Program-made: the position numbers and the translations under genes
Notes under the pieces: model-generated
Databases searched by the model: none
Told to the model about the DNA's origin: nothing
Seen by the model: the letters and a program-made list of their open reading frames with translations, nothing else
Shown: one piece after another, positions 46,046-55,581 of the stretch
How the letters are laid out: each line of letters begins with the position of its first letter
How positions within the stretch are numbered: the stretch's first letter is position 1
Assembly (NCBI RefSeq): GCF_001940455.1
Contig: NZ_MKQR01000026.1
Span: 430,351-494,350, forward strand
Direction of reading: 5' to 3'
Length of the DNA: 64,000 nucleotides
DNA from: Actinokineospora bangkokensis
GTDB taxonomy: Bacteria; Actinomycetota; Actinomycetes; Mycobacteriales; Pseudonocardiaceae

Positions 46046-46130
46046 GGAAATCCATCCACAGGCCCAGGGGGACCCCCGATTTCCATTTTCCCAGGTCAGG
46101 GTGAGCGGTGGGGAAATCCATCCACAGGCC
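46046..46130. repeat. 19-base direct repeat pair
   Basis: GGAAATCCATCCACAGGCC occurs exactly at 46046-46064 and again at 46112-46130, 66 bases apart, just downstream of the MinD-like gene. Between them GATTTCC forms a partial inverse of GGAAATC. A regulatory or structural role is possible but unsupported. Confidence 0.65.
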
Positions 46131-46160
46131 GGGCGGGAAGCAGGCCGGGCCGCGGTGGGG

Positions 46161-47555
46161 TCAGCGGAGGCGGTGGTGCTCGTTGGGGAAGTCGTCGGCG
46201 ACGGTGGCGGCCATGTCGAGCAGGGCGAGGCGGGTGGCGGGTTGGAGGCGTTCGAGCTCGATCTCGGCGCCCTCTTCGAGGTGGGGGTCGAAGGGGATGC
46301 GGCAGACGGCGCGGCAGCGGGCGGCGAAGTGCTGGCCGAGCTTGTCGAGGTCGACGGAGCCGGACTTGGGGCGCACGGAGTTGATGACGGCGACGGAGCG
46401 GGCGACGAGGTCGCGGTAGCCGTGGGCGTCGAGCCAGTCGAGGGTGGCCGAGGCGCTGCGGGCGCCGTCGACGGAGCCGCTGGAGACGATGACGAGGGAG
46501 TCGGCGAGGTCGAGGACGCCCTTCATGGCCGAGTGCAGCATGCCGGTGCCGCAGTCGGTGAGCACGATGTTGTAGAAGTGCTCCAGCAGGGCGACGGTGC
46601 GCCGGTAGTCGTCCTCGCTGAAGGCCTCGGAGACGGCCGGGTCCTGCTCGGAGGCCAGCACCTCCAGCCTGCTGGGGCCCTGGGAGGTGTAGGCGCGGAT
46701 GTCGCTGTAGCGGCGGATGCGGCTGGCGTCGCGCAGCAGGTGGCGGACGGTGGCGGTGGTCTCCAGCGGGATCTTCTGGCTGAGCGTGCCGCGGTCGGGG
46801 TTGGCGTCGACGGCGATGACGCGGTCGCCGCGCAGCGAGGAGTAGGTGGAGCCCAGGGTGGTCGTGGTGGTGGTCTTGCCGACCCCGCCCTTGAGGCTGA
46901 GCATCGCGATCTTGTAGCAGCCGCGCAGCGGCTGGTTGACCCGGGCGATCAGCTCGCGGCGGTGCTTGTCCGCCGGGCTCTCGCCGACGTTGATCAGGTG
47001 CCCGGAGGCGACGTAGACGGCCTTGCGCCAGCCCGACTGCGGGGCGCGCTTGGTCTGCTTGAGCAGCCGCGCCGAGGTCAGCTCGTCGCTCTGCGAGGGC
47101 GCCAGCGGCGGGACGCCCGCGGGGTAGCCGGGCGGGGGCACCGGGGCGCCGGGCTGCGGGTACCCGGGCTGGTAGCCGAGGGGCTGCGGGCCGGACGGGG
47201 TGGGGTCGGCGTAGGGCACGCCGCCGTAGGGCGCCTGCTGCGGAGCCCCCATCGGCACCGGCTGCGGCCCGAGCTGGCCGGGGCCCGGCACGTGGTGCGG
47301 GCCGGAGGCACCGGGGACGTGGTGCGGGCCGGACCCGCCGGGCACCTGGTGCGGGCCGGAGGCGTCGGGGTAGTTGGTGTGGTCGGTGCTGCCGTCGTCG
47401 GTCAGCGGGTCGTCGGCCGGTTCGGCGGCGCCCGCGCGCTCGGCCAGCTCGGGCGCGGGCCCGAAGTCGCGGGTGGCGTCGTCGGCCGCGTGCGCGGCCC
47501 CGCCGGTGGCCCCCGGTCCCCAGGCCAGCTCGGACTCTTCGTGGCGTCCAGTCAC
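46161..47555 (-). CDS. MinD/ParA-like ATPase with Pro-rich N-terminus
   Basis: A 464-residue protein. The C-terminal 255 residues are a SIMIBI-class ATPase: deviant Walker A LSLKGGVGKTTTTTTLGS (about residues 220-237), VIAVDANPDRGTLSQ, and LTDCGTGMLHSAMKGVLDLADSLVIVSSGSVDGARSAS. The N-terminal 200 residues are acidic then Pro/Gly/His-rich, with short repeats of SGPHHVPGA (about residues 66-91). This layout resembles EspI (Rv3876) and Rv0530; Rv0530 lies beside the cytochrome c biogenesis genes as here. The GTG at 47555 has AGGAGGGG nine bases upstream. Its partner is unknown; a link to type VII secretion is inference from similarity to EspI. Confidence 0.8.
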   Translation of the reverse strand: MTGRHEESELAWGPGATGGAAHAADDATRDFGPAPELAERAGAAEPADDPLTDDGSTDHTNYPDASGPHQVPGGSGPHHVPGASGPHHVPGPGQLGPQPVPMGAPQQAPYGGVPYADPTPSGPQPLGYQPGYPQPGAPVPPPGYPAGVPPLAPSQSDELTSARLLKQTKRAPQSGWRKAVYVASGHLINVGESPADKHRRELIARVNQPLRGCYKIAMLSLKGGVGKTTTTTTLGSTYSSLRGDRVIAVDANPDRGTLSQKIPLETTATVRHLLRDASRIRRYSDIRAYTSQGPSRLEVLASEQDPAVSEAFSEDDYRRTVALLEHFYNIVLTDCGTGMLHSAMKGVLDLADSLVIVSSGSVDGARSASATLDWLDAHGYRDLVARSVAVINSVRPKSGSVDLDKLGQHFAARCRAVCRIPFDPHLEEGAEIELERLQPATRLALLDMAATVADDFPNEHHRLR

Positions 47556-47672
47556 CCCTGCGACCCCTCCTGCGTGGTGTGCGAGCGGTCCCGCCGAACC
47601 CTCGACCGCGACGGTAGTCGCTCACCGCCCCGCGCACCGAAACGGGGGTTGTCGACTACTGCGTCAAATCGG

Positions 47673-48632
47673 TCACGACGCGTACGAGTGCAGGCCCGAG
47701 ATCACCAGGTTGATGAAGAACAGGTTGAACACGATGACCGCGAACCCGACGGAGTTGACCACCGCGGCCCGGGTGCCGCGCCAGCCGGCGGTGGCCCGGG
47801 AGTGCAGGTACCCGGCGTAGATCACCCAGGCGACGAAGGCGACGGTCTCCTTGGGGTCCCAGCCCCAGAACCGGCCCCAGGCGGCCTCGGCCCAGATGGC
47901 GCCGCAGATGATGCCGAAGGTGTAGACCGGGAAGGCGAAGATCGTGGTGCGGTAGGCCAGCCGGTCGAGCTCGTCGGCGGGGGCGAGCTTGGGGCCGAGC
48001 TTGGCGAAGCGGGCCGGGTTGGCCTCGTGCGCGGACTTGACCAGGTAGAGCAGGCTGACCACGCCGGGCACCAGGAACAGCCCGCTGGAGACGATCGCGG
48101 CGGAGACGTGCACGACCAGCCAGTAGGAGCGCAGCGCGGGCTGGACGGGGGCGGCCTCGGTGTAGAGGACGGTGCCGCCGAGGAACATCAGGATGACGAC
48201 CGGGGTGAGCACGAACACGCCCATCCGGCGGACGTCGAACTTGCGCATGAGCACGAGCCAGGCGGCGACGGCGATGAACATCGTCGCGGCGCCGTACTCG
48301 TACATGTTGCCCCAGGGCGCGCGGCCGGTGGCGACCCCGCGCAGGACCAGCGAGGACAGGTGCAGCAGGGCGCCGAGCACGGTGAGGGCGACGGCGACGC
48401 GGCCGGAGCGCTCGGCCCGGTCGGGCCCGGGGGCCTGCTCGATGCGGCCGTACTTGGGCGCCTCGGCCACCTCGGGGCCGCCCGCGCCGACGAGCACGGC
48501 GGCCTCGGAGCGCTTCGCGGTGCGGGTGAACGCCTGCTCGACCGCGTACCCGATCATGGCGAAGACGTAGATGAGCGTGGCGGCGCGGAAGCACCAGTCG
48601 CTGTAGGTCGCCAGGGTCTCGTTGACCGGCAT
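47673..48632 (-). CDS. ccsB: Cytochrome c biogenesis protein CcsB (CcsA/ResC type)
   Basis: A 319-residue integral membrane haem-handling protein of System II cytochrome c maturation. The haem-binding WWD-type motif is AEAAWGRFWGWDPKETVAFVAWVIYAGYLHSR (about residues 255-285). Conserved histidines are present in LLHLSSL, VVHVSAAI and YLHSRA. The ATG overlaps the resB stop by one base. With ResB it forms the haem export and ligation complex in the cytoplasmic membrane. Downstream is a 117-base gap before the MinD-like gene. Confidence 0.94.
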   Translation of the reverse strand: MPVNETLATYSDWCFRAATLIYVFAMIGYAVEQAFTRTAKRSEAAVLVGAGGPEVAEAPKYGRIEQAPGPDRAERSGRVAVALTVLGALLHLSSLVLRGVATGRAPWGNMYEYGAATMFIAVAAWLVLMRKFDVRRMGVFVLTPVVILMFLGGTVLYTEAAPVQPALRSYWLVVHVSAAIVSSGLFLVPGVVSLLYLVKSAHEANPARFAKLGPKLAPADELDRLAYRTTIFAFPVYTFGIICGAIWAEAAWGRFWGWDPKETVAFVAWVIYAGYLHSRATAGWRGTRAAVVNSVGFAVIVFNLFFINLVISGLHSYAS

Positions 48633-50176
48633 CAGGCACCCTTCCTGGGATCGAGCAGCCCGGTGGCCACCCGGCTGAACTCCTCGCCGTACCCCGCCTG
48701 GTCGGTGCGGGCGAGCCCACCGACCGACACCACGGTACGACCCCCCTCGCCCGGTGTCGCGCGCACCCACAGCCTGCGCCGCTTGACGAGCAGCGACAGG
48801 CCGAGCCCGAGGAACATCGTGACGGCGAACGCGAGCACCCACACCTGCGCGGGGTCGTGCGAGACCTGGAGGTACACCCACCGCTTCACGCCGTCGAAGC
48901 TGACCGTGGTGCCGTCGTCGAGGCGCAGCGACTGGCCGATGGTCAGGTTCTCCCTGGCCACGCGGGTGAGCCTGCCCTGGTCGACGAGGGACTGGTCGAT
49001 CTCGAAGATGGACTGCCCGCGGCCGGAGTCGATGCCCAGGTCGCCGCGCATGACGTCCACGGCGACGGCCGGGTCCTTCAGCTCGGGGTAGCTGGAGGTG
49101 AGCAGCGTCCCGTCGTACTGGGCGGTGGGGGCGAACAGGCCGGTGACGGCGATCTGGCCCTTGCGCCGCTGCTCGGAGTCGGTGATGCCGGGCGGGTCGA
49201 ACTTGGTGGCCCCCTGCGACAGCAGCGTCAGGTTGTCGACGGTGCGCCACTGGATCGACTGGGTGCGCTTCTCGCCGTTGGGGAAGGTGACGGTGAAGAT
49301 CGGCGCGTAGCCGTGGCCGAGCAGGTAGACCCGGTCGCCGACCACGCGCAGCGGGCTGTTGACCTGGAGCTGGTAGGGCCGCCAGGTGCCGGTCTCCAGG
49401 TCGGCGCCCGCCTGGTAGTCCATGCCCGCGGTGAACTGGTCGGCCTGGCCGTTGGGGAAGTAGTCGACGGTGAAGTCGTTGACCCGCACGCAGAACGGGT
49501 CGAGGTCGGTGCCGTCGACGCGCAGGCCGGGGCGGAAGGTGTCGTAGCCGGCGGTGCCGGAGTTGCAGAACTCCGAGCCGTCGGCCAGCACGATGACCTG
49601 GCCCTCGTAGTTGAACATCTTGCCGATGGCCAGCGCGACGATCAGGCCGAGCATGGCGAAGTGGAAGACGAGGTTGCCCAGCTCGCGGACGTAGCCCTTC
49701 TCGGCGCTGAGCGTGCGCGCCCCGCCCTCCTCCTCCCGCACGACCGTCCGCCAGCCCTTGAGCCGGGTCTGGGCGGCGGCGATCACCTCGTCGGGGCCCG
49801 CGGCGGTGTCGCCGCTGCCGTGGTGGGGCATCCGGGCGAGGTTGCGCGGGGTCAGCACGGGCTTGGCCCGCAGCGCCTTGGCGTACTCGACGGTCCTGGG
49901 CACCAGGCAGCCGACGAGCGAGATGAACAGCATCAGGTAGATCGCGGAGAACCAGACGCTGGCGTAGACGTCGAAGAACTGGAGCCGGTCGAGCAGCGTC
50001 CCCCACCAGCCGTGCGCGGCGATGTAGTCGGCGGTGCGCGGCGGGTTGAGGCTGCGCTGGGGCAGCAGGGCCCCGGGCAGCGCCGCGAGGGCGAGCAGGA
50101 ACAGCAGGACCAGCGCGGTCCGCATGGAGGTCAGGCCGCGCCAGGTGTTGCGCAGGAACGCGACGGCGGCGCTCAC
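48632..50176 (-). CDS. resB: Cytochrome c biogenesis protein ResB
   Basis: A 514-residue ResB/Ccs1-family protein with three N-terminal membrane segments, a large extracytoplasmic domain and a final helix. The family pattern includes [40 protein letters not shown] and [21 protein letters not shown]. It binds haem together with CcsB and delivers it to apocytochrome c. The GTG at 50176 overlaps the ccdA stop as GTGA. Residues upstream of this start belong to ccdA in another frame. Confidence 0.94.
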   Translation of the reverse strand: MSAAVAFLRNTWRGLTSMRTALVLLFLLALAALPGALLPQRSLNPPRTADYIAAHGWWGTLLDRLQFFDVYASVWFSAIYLMLFISLVGCLVPRTVEYAKALRAKPVLTPRNLARMPHHGSGDTAAGPDEVIAAAQTRLKGWRTVVREEEGGARTLSAEKGYVRELGNLVFHFAMLGLIVALAIGKMFNYEGQVIVLADGSEFCNSGTAGYDTFRPGLRVDGTDLDPFCVRVNDFTVDYFPNGQADQFTAGMDYQAGADLETGTWRPYQLQVNSPLRVVGDRVYLLGHGYAPIFTVTFPNGEKRTQSIQWRTVDNLTLLSQGATKFDPPGITDSEQRRKGQIAVTGLFAPTAQYDGTLLTSSYPELKDPAVAVDVMRGDLGIDSGRGQSIFEIDQSLVDQGRLTRVARENLTIGQSLRLDDGTTVSFDGVKRWVYLQVSHDPAQVWVLAFAVTMFLGLGLSLLVKRRRLWVRATPGEGGRTVVSVGGLARTDQAGYGEEFSRVATGLLDPRKGA

Positions 50177-50943
50177 AGCGACGGGGTGAAGTCGGAGACG
50201 ACGCCGTTGCGCAGCCAGGCCACCAGGTCGCCCCACAACCCGGTCACCAGCAGCACCCCGACGACCAGCAGCATGGCCCCGCCGAACAGTTGCACGGCCC
50301 GCCCGTGCTCGCGGAACCACGTCGTCGTCCGCAGCGCCCACCGCGCCCCCATGGCGATGAGCAGGAACGGCACCCCGAGCCCGATGCAGTAGACGACCAC
50401 CAGCAGCAGCCCCCGCGCGGCCGTCCCCCCGGTCGCCGCCGCCAGCGACAGCACCCCGGCCAGGGTCGGCCCCAGGCAGGGCGTCCACCCCAGCCCGAAG
50501 ATCCCCCCGAGCACGGGCGCCCCCAGCAACCCGATCCGCGGCACCCCGTGGAACCGCACGTCCTTCTGCAGCTTGGGCACCAACCCGATGAACACCAGCG
50601 CCATCGCGATGGTGACCACCCCGCCGATCCGCTGGAGCAGGTCCTGCCGCTCCCACAGCGAGTCGGCCAACCACACGAACGTCCCCACCCCCGCCGAGAA
50701 GACGACGGTGAACCCCAGCACGAACAGCGCCACGGCCCCCACCACCCGCCGCCGCCCCGCCTTGACCCCCTCCTGGGCGTCCACAGCGGGCGCCTCGGCC
50801 CCCACCAGCGCGGCGAGGTACGCCAGGTACCCCGGCACCAGCGGCACCACGCACGGCGAAGCGAACGACACCACCCCGGCGAGCAGCGCCACACCACCCG
50901 CGACGATCAGCGGCCCGGTGGTCGCGAGCTGGAAGGGATCCAC
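50173..50943 (-). CDS. ccdA: Cytochrome c biogenesis protein CcdA
   Basis: A 256-residue membrane thiol-disulfide transporter with six helices. It passes reducing power across the membrane to the apocytochrome-reducing thioredoxin. The two redox cysteines are C31 ([13 protein letters not shown]) and C156 (GWTPCLGPT). The GTG at 50943 is chosen because TACGCT lies exactly six bases upstream, suggesting a leaderless transcript, and because it gives the family length; a TTG at 50970 is less likely. It heads the ccdA-resB-ccsB operon. Confidence 0.93.
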   Translation of the reverse strand: MDPFQLATTGPLIVAGGVALLAGVVSFASPCVVPLVPGYLAYLAALVGAEAPAVDAQEGVKAGRRRVVGAVALFVLGFTVVFSAGVGTFVWLADSLWERQDLLQRIGGVVTIAMALVFIGLVPKLQKDVRFHGVPRIGLLGAPVLGGIFGLGWTPCLGPTLAGVLSLAAATGGTAARGLLLVVVYCIGLGVPFLLIAMGARWALRTTTWFREHGRAVQLFGGAMLLVVGVLLVTGLWGDLVAWLRNGVVSDFTPSL

Positions 50944-51101
50944 GAACCCAGCGTAAGGAACGCCCGTCAACCCCCCGTCAACCCCTCACCCCCAGGCGGT
51001 CCAGCTCACACCCCGGACCGGGCATGCCGCCCCCCACCCAGCCGGGCTCTTCTCCCAAATCCGGCGCTCTTCTCACAACCGGCCGAAGGCAGGTGCCCCG
51101 A

Positions 51102-51124
51102 CAGGAAGCACCCAACTCTTCCTG
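51102..51124 (-). terminator. Possible terminator after the resA-like gene
   Basis: CAGGAAG (51102-51108) pairs with CTTCCTG (51118-51124) across a nine-base loop, six bases after the resA-like stop. The stem is short and GC-moderate, so this is a weak candidate, but it would separate hemL-phosphatase-resA from the ccdA operon. Confidence 0.4.
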
Positions 51125-51130
51125 CGAGAG

Positions 51131-51706
51131 CTACTCAGCCACCAGCTTGTCCAGTTCGCCGGTCAGATCAGAGGCCAGCAGGTCGCGCATGTAGGCGGCT
51201 GCCACGCGGCCCTGCTTGTCGATGAGGAACGTGGCGGGGACCACCGCGCGGGGGTAGCCCTTGAGGGCCAGGAGGGTGCGGCCCGGGGGGTCGAAGATGG
51301 ACGGGTAGGTCAGCCGGCGGTCGGTGACGAAGTCCTGGGGGGCTTGGCGGTCGTTGTCGCGGAAGTTGATGCCGAGGACCTGGACCCCCTTGGGGCCGTA
51401 GGTCTCCTGGACGTTCTCCAGTTCGGGGGCCTCGGTGCGGCAGGGGCCGCACCACTGGCCCCAGACGTTGAGGACGACGACCTTGCCGCGGTAGTCGGAG
51501 AGGGCGATCTGCTTGTCGGGGTCCATGAGGCTGGGGCCCGCGACCTGGGCGAGGGGTTTGCGGTCGGGTTCGGCGTAGGTGATGTCGGTCTTGCCGCCGG
51601 GGGAGACGAAGACGAACTCGGTGTCGTTGGCGACGGCGCCCTTCTCCGCGGAGCAGGCGGTGAGGGCGAGCAGCAGGGCGAGCGGGGCGGCGAGCTTGCG
51701 CAGCAC
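51131..51706 (-). CDS. ResA/TlpA-like thiol-disulfide lipoprotein
   Basis: A 191-residue exported thioredoxin-fold protein. The signal peptide ends in a lipobox (LALTAC, Cys18), so it should be a membrane-anchored lipoprotein. The redox motif is WCGPC (C86 and C89), in VVVLNVWGQWCGPCRTEAPEL. A cis-proline is present in AVVPATFLIDKQG. It probably reduces apocytochrome c before haem attachment, using electrons from CcdA. The GTG start lies one base after the stop of the histidine phosphatase gene. The same order is seen in mycobacteria (Rv0524-Rv0529). Confidence 0.92.
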   Translation of the reverse strand: MLRKLAAPLALLLALTACSAEKGAVANDTEFVFVSPGGKTDITYAEPDRKPLAQVAGPSLMDPDKQIALSDYRGKVVVLNVWGQWCGPCRTEAPELENVQETYGPKGVQVLGINFRDNDRQAPQDFVTDRRLTYPSIFDPPGRTLLALKGYPRAVVPATFLIDKQGRVAAAYMRDLLASDLTGELDKLVAE

Positions 51707-51707
51707 G

Positions 51708-52337
51708 TCAGGCCCCGGTGTTCTTGGGGTCGCTGTGGCCGGCCGGTTCGCTGTAGCGCAGGCCGATGAGCTGTTCGTCCTCGAAGACCAGGGAGGTCAA
51801 GGAGGCCAGGGAGCACTGGCGGTGGGAGGGGTTGTGCCAGAGGCGCTTGCCCTCCAGGTAGCGGCGGATCGTCCACACGGGCAGCTGGTGGGAGACGCAG
51901 ACGGCCTCGTGGCCCTCGGCGGCGGCGCGGGCGCGGTGCACGGCGGCGAGCATGCGGTGGGCGACCTCCAGGTAGGGCTCGCCCCAGGAGGGGGTGAACG
52001 GGTCGCGCAGGTGGGGCCAGTTCTTGGGCCTGCGCAGGGCGCCGTCGCCGACGGAGACCTTCTGGCCCTCGAAGACGTTCGCCGACTCGATGAGGCGGTC
52101 GTCGGTGGCGACCTCCAGGCGGTGCGATGCGGCGATGGGGGCGGCGGTCTCCTGGGCGCGCAGCAGCGGGGAGGCCACGACGTGCACGACGTCGTGGTCG
52201 CGCAGGTGCTCGGCGACGGTGAGGGCCTGGCGCTTGCCGGTCTCGGAGAGGCGGAAGTGCGGCAGCCTGCCGTAGAGGATGCCGGACGGGTTGTGGACCT
52301 CGCCGTGGCGCAGCAGGTGGACGGTGGTCTGGGTCAC
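51708..52337 (-). CDS. Histidine phosphatase family protein
   Basis: A 209-residue protein of the phosphoglycerate-mutase-like superfamily. The catalytic RHG is in [14 protein letters not shown] (His at about residue 11), the family [10 protein letters not shown] segment carries the second arginine, and [10 protein letters not shown] the second histidine. The GTG overlaps the hemL stop (GTGA). It sits between hemL and the resA-like gene, as Rv0525 does in mycobacteria. Its substrate is not known. Confidence 0.88.
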   Translation of the reverse strand: MTQTTVHLLRHGEVHNPSGILYGRLPHFRLSETGKRQALTVAEHLRDHDVVHVVASPLLRAQETAAPIAASHRLEVATDDRLIESANVFEGQKVSVGDGALRRPKNWPHLRDPFTPSWGEPYLEVAHRMLAAVHRARAAAEGHEAVCVSHQLPVWTIRRYLEGKRLWHNPSHRQCSLASLTSLVFEDEQLIGLRYSEPAGHSDPKNTGA

Positions 52338-53668
52338 GCGGGCTCCTCGGCGGCGGCGGCCGCGGCGGCGGCCGGGGTGAGGGCGGCGGCGATGCGCTCG
52401 AACGCGTCGTCGTCCAGGGCGGCGTTGACGAACCACGCCTCGAACGCGCTCGGCGGGGCGTAGACGCCGTGGTCGAGCAGGGCGTGGAAGAACGGGGGGA
52501 AGCGCCAGGTCTGGGCGGCCTTGGCGCCCGCGTAGTCGACCACCGGGTCCTCGGTGAAGAACACGCTGACCAGGTTGCCCGCGAACTGCACCCGGTGCGG
52601 CACGGACGCGGCGGTCAGCGCCGAGGTGAACAGCTCGCCCAGCCGGGCGGCGTTGGCGTCGAGCGCGGCGTAGACGGAGTCGTCGGCGGCGCGCAGGGTG
52701 GCCAGGCCCGCGGCGACGGCCACCGGGTTCCCCGACAGCGTGCCCGCCTGGTAGACCGGGCCCGCGGGGGCGAGCCGGGCCATGACGTCCGCCCGCCCGC
52801 CGAAGGCCGCGGCGGGCAGCCCGCCGGACATGACCTTGCCGAAGGTGTAGAGGTCGCCCGCCACCCCGTCGAGGCCGTACCAGCCCGCCCCGGACACCCG
52901 GAACCCGGTCATGACCTCGTCCATGATGAGCAGCGCGCCGTGCGCGGCGGTGACCTCGCGCAGCCCGGCGTTGAACCCCTCGACGGGGGCGATGGCACCC
53001 ATGTTGCCCGCCGCCGCCTCGGTGATGACGGCGGCGATGGTGTCGCCGTGCTCGGCGAACACCGCCCGCACGGCGTCGAGGTCGTTGTAGGGCAGCACGA
53101 GGGTGTCCTCGGCCTGCGCGCCGGTGACCCCGGGCGTGGTGGGCAGCCCCAGCGTGGCCACCCCCGACCCGGCCTCGGCCAGCAGCGCGTCGACGTGCCC
53201 GTGGTAGCAGCCCGCGAACTTCACGATCCGCGAGCGCCCGGTGAACCCGCGGGCGAGCCGGATGGCGCTCATCGTGGCCTCGGTGCCGGAGTTGACCAGC
53301 CGCACCCGCTGCACCGGCCGCACCCGCCGGATGATCTCCTCGGCGAGGTCGACCTCCCCGGCCGTCGGCGTGCCGAAGCTCAGCCCCTCCCCGGCGGTCC
53401 GCCGCACCGCCTCGACCACCTCGGGGTGCGCGTGCCCCAGCACCATCGGCCCCCACGACGACACCAGGTCCACGTACCGGTTGTCGTCGACGTCCCACAG
53501 GTACGCCCCGGCCCCCCGGGTCATGAACCGCGGCGTCCCCCCGACCGCCGAGAACGCCCGCACCGGTGAGTTCACCCCACCGGGCGTGACCCCCTTGGCG
53601 CGCTCGAACAACTCCGCCGAACTGCGGACGTGGGCCTGGACGTCGGACTCGTGGGCATCTGCGGTCAC
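52334..53668 (-). CDS. hemL: Glutamate-1-semialdehyde 2,1-aminomutase
   Basis: A 444-residue PLP enzyme that converts glutamate-1-semialdehyde to 5-aminolevulinate, the product used by HemB. The PLP lysine is K278 in [42 protein letters not shown] and [12 protein letters not shown] are further PLP-site signatures. It completes the C5 pathway together with HemA. The GTG at 53668 has no clear ribosome site but has GACACT six bases upstream. The Ala-rich C-terminus ([12 protein letters not shown]) is unusual but within family variation. Confidence 0.95.
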   Translation of the reverse strand: MTADAHESDVQAHVRSSAELFERAKGVTPGGVNSPVRAFSAVGGTPRFMTRGAGAYLWDVDDNRYVDLVSSWGPMVLGHAHPEVVEAVRRTAGEGLSFGTPTAGEVDLAEEIIRRVRPVQRVRLVNSGTEATMSAIRLARGFTGRSRIVKFAGCYHGHVDALLAEAGSGVATLGLPTTPGVTGAQAEDTLVLPYNDLDAVRAVFAEHGDTIAAVITEAAAGNMGAIAPVEGFNAGLREVTAAHGALLIMDEVMTGFRVSGAGWYGLDGVAGDLYTFGKVMSGGLPAAAFGGRADVMARLAPAGPVYQAGTLSGNPVAVAAGLATLRAADDSVYAALDANAARLGELFTSALTAASVPHRVQFAGNLVSVFFTEDPVVDYAGAKAAQTWRFPPFFHALLDHGVYAPPSAFEAWFVNAALDDDAFERIAAALTPAAAAAAAAEEPA

Positions 53669-53705
53669 CTGCCCAGTGTCCCAAACCTGCCCCGAGTGGC
53701 AGCGC

Positions 53706-54002
53706 TCACGCCGCCCCCGGCCTGGTCCGCACCGCCAGCACCGCCTGCCGCACCGCGTCCACCAGCACCAACCCCGCCAGCGCCGCGGCCCCCACCGCCC
53801 CCGCCACCCACGGCCCGTCGAACCCGTGGAACAGCAGGTCAGGCCGCCCCTCGACCGGCGAGCTCAACGGCGTCCCCCGGTCCCACAACCACCACGCCAC
53901 CACCCCGAGCCCGACCACCACCAACGCCTCGACCCCCGCGACAACCCCCCGCCACGGCTGGTGGGGCGCGGTCTCCGGCTCAGGCCAGGCGAGGTGGCTC
54001 AT
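53706..54002 (-). CDS. Small two-helix membrane protein
   Basis: A 98-residue protein with two membrane helices ([22 protein letters not shown] and [19 protein letters not shown]). The ATG at 54002 has GGGAGG eight bases upstream. It is the last of two minus-strand membrane-protein genes behind hemL. Not recognised. Confidence 0.65.
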   Translation of the reverse strand: MSHLAWPEPETAPHQPWRGVVAGVEALVVVGLGVVAWWLWDRGTPLSSPVEGRPDLLFHGFDGPWVAGAVGAAALAGLVLVDAVRQAVLAVRTRPGAA

Positions 54003-54048
54003 ACCCCCAGCCTCCCACGCCCCCGGCGTCCCCAGCACCCCCGCCCGC

Positions 54049-54441
54049 CTACCCCCTGCGCCCGACCCACTCCCCCACGTCCACCCGCAGCAGCAGCACG
54101 ACCACCACCATCCACACGACCACCAGGGCACCCCCCGCCACCGGCGCGAACCCCCCGCTCACCGCGTTGGCAGCAGCAGGCGCGCACAACGCCCCCAACA
54201 ACGCCGCCCCCACAGCGGTGGCCCGAGCCCACCCCCGCCCCTCCCACAGCGGGAACGCCACCCCAGCCCCCACCAGAGCCGAAAGCGCGGCCCCCAACCC
54301 CAACACCCCGAGCGACCGACTCGCGAACACCAACAACACCGCGGTGATCCCCGCAGCGACGACCACCCCACCACAGGCCCCACCCACCGCCCCCGGCCTG
54401 CGCCGCACGGGAACAGCAACCACCTCACGCAACTCCGTCAC
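54049..54441 (-). CDS. Small four-helix membrane protein
   Basis: A 130-residue protein with about four hydrophobic helices (GVVVAAGITAVLLVFA, LGLGAALSALVGAGVAF, TAVGAALLGALCA, GGALVVVWMVVVVLLL). It contains LWEGRGWARATAVGAALLG, similar to the GRNWAR segments of the proteins at 55055 and 55582. The GTG at 54441 has TACATA six bases upstream and no ribosome site. Function unknown. Confidence 0.6.
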   Translation of the reverse strand: MTELREVVAVPVRRRPGAVGGACGGVVVAAGITAVLLVFASRSLGVLGLGAALSALVGAGVAFPLWEGRGWARATAVGAALLGALCAPAAANAVSGGFAPVAGGALVVVWMVVVVLLLRVDVGEWVGRRG

Positions 54442-54626
54442 GCCCGTTATGTATGCCCAACCCCCACCCGTGTTACTGGATGGCGTCGAGATCACCGCAC
54501 CACCCCCGCCAGCCAAAACACCCCCGCCACCGCCCATGCACCCGCCCGCCCCGAATGCACGAGCACCACCGTCCACACCCGACTCAACTCGCACCCCCCT
54601 CACCCCTCCCCCGCCCCCCTCGCACC

Positions 54627-54833
54627 CCCATGCCCCGTGGCGAAGCCCATCCCTCAAGCCGTCGTTCGGCCAACCCCACTCCCACCCCGCAACCCACCGC
54701 GCCCAGCCCCACCAAACCCCCGGCAAACCCATGCCCCGTGGCGAAGCCCATCCCTAAAAGCCGTCGTCTGGCCAGCCCCACGCCCACCCCGCAACCCACC
54801 GCGCCCAGCTCTACCAACAGGCCCGGCAAACCC
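54627..54833. repeat. Tandem duplication of about 101 bases
   Basis: Two adjacent copies begin with CCCATGCCCCGTGGCGAAGC at 54627 and 54728 and end with CGGCAAACCC. They differ at about ten positions. The motif GGCGAAGCCCAT in each copy reappears in the inverted repeat downstream. Confidence 0.7.
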
Positions 54834-54906
54834 AACACCGCTCAACTGAACAAACAGTCACGGCGTTGCTCAGACCCCGGCCTGACCCAGTCCCGGCCGC
54901 TCGTAG

Positions 54907-54987
54907 CTCGGTGGAGGCGGTGTCCAGGGTGGGCGAAGCCCATCGCGAAGCGACGCCGAAGGCGCCCTTGACTCCGCCTCCACCGAG
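54907..54987. repeat. Inverted repeat with 14-bp arms and nested hairpins
   Basis: CTCGGTGGAGGCGG (54907-54920) is the exact inverse of CCGCCTCCACCGAG (54974-54987). The 53-base interior contains GGGC-GAA-GCCC (54931-54941), the same small hairpin core as at 38914-38926. It could fold as an RNA or be a small mobile palindrome. Confidence 0.65.
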
Positions 54988-55054
54988 TTGCACACTCAGC
55001 GGCCGCGAGGACAGGCCCCCACCACGCCAAGAACCCCCGCCCCCACCGAGCACG

Positions 55055-55564
55055 TCACCGACGAGCGAAGTAAGGCCGAGCCTCCGCCTGCCACATCAGG
55101 TACACCGCCGTCCCCACCACGGCCACCTCGCACACGATGATCACCATGTCCACCAACCCCGCCGCCCCCGTCGCGAGCGTGTACAGCAGGTACAGCGTGT
55201 AGATCACCCCCAGCACCGTCAGCGTCGTCCGCGCCCAGTTCCGCCCCGCGCGCATCTTGAGCCCGAAGAACAGCGTCAGCGCGAGGATCAACCCCGCGAA
55301 CACGCCGGTGAAGACCTGCGCCGAGGTCACCGCCGTGTCCAGCTGCGCCTCGCTCAGCGGCTGCCCCGTCGCGGTGCTGGACTCGCGCAGGACCTGGCGG
55401 AGGGCGTCGCTGCCCAGGGCGATGACGATGGCTGCGCTGAGGATCCACAGCCCCGCGTTGACGACCCACAGCACGAAGGACACCGTGACGGCCCGCGGCC
55501 GTGGGGGGTCGACGTCGGCGGGCTGCACGGGGGGCATGGGCTCGAAGCGGTCGGGGTGGGTCAT
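55055..55564 (-). CDS. Four-helix membrane protein, GRNWAR type
   Basis: A 169-residue protein with an N-terminal Pro/Asp-rich cytoplasmic segment and about four membrane helices (VSFVLWVVNAGLWILSAAIVIAL, FTGVFAGLILALTLFF, TLTVLGVIYTLYLLYTLA, MVIIVCEVAVVGTAVYLMW). KMRAGRNWARTTLTVLGV between helices is shared with the next gene. It lies 17 bases downstream of that gene on the same strand. No known function; it looks like a member of a widespread actinobacterial small membrane family. Confidence 0.7.
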   Translation of the reverse strand: MTHPDRFEPMPPVQPADVDPPRPRAVTVSFVLWVVNAGLWILSAAIVIALGSDALRQVLRESSTATGQPLSEAQLDTAVTSAQVFTGVFAGLILALTLFFGLKMRAGRNWARTTLTVLGVIYTLYLLYTLATGAAGLVDMVIIVCEVAVVGTAVYLMWQAEARPYFARR

Positions 55565-55581
55565 GGGCAGACCGTAGGGCG

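Larger units (their letters stand above)
45670..46160. other. 490-base gap filled with short degenerate repeats
   Basis: No gene was found; reading frames here have poor codon bias. The gap contains the 27-base degenerate array at 45852-46015 and a 19-base direct repeat pair at 46046-46130. It separates two convergent genes. Confidence 0.6.
54442..55054. other. 613-base gap with a 101-base tandem duplication and an inverted repeat
   Basis: No gene was supported; long C-rich readings on the plus strand have Pro/Thr composition without normal bias. The gap contains the duplication at 54627-54833 and the inverted repeat at 54907-54987. Confidence 0.6.

Noticed and set aside
46046..46130. CCATCCACA repeats as DnaA boxes or an origin
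   Set aside because: They differ from the DnaA box TTATCCACA at two positions, there are only two copies, and there are no dnaA, dnaN or AT-rich unwinding sequences.
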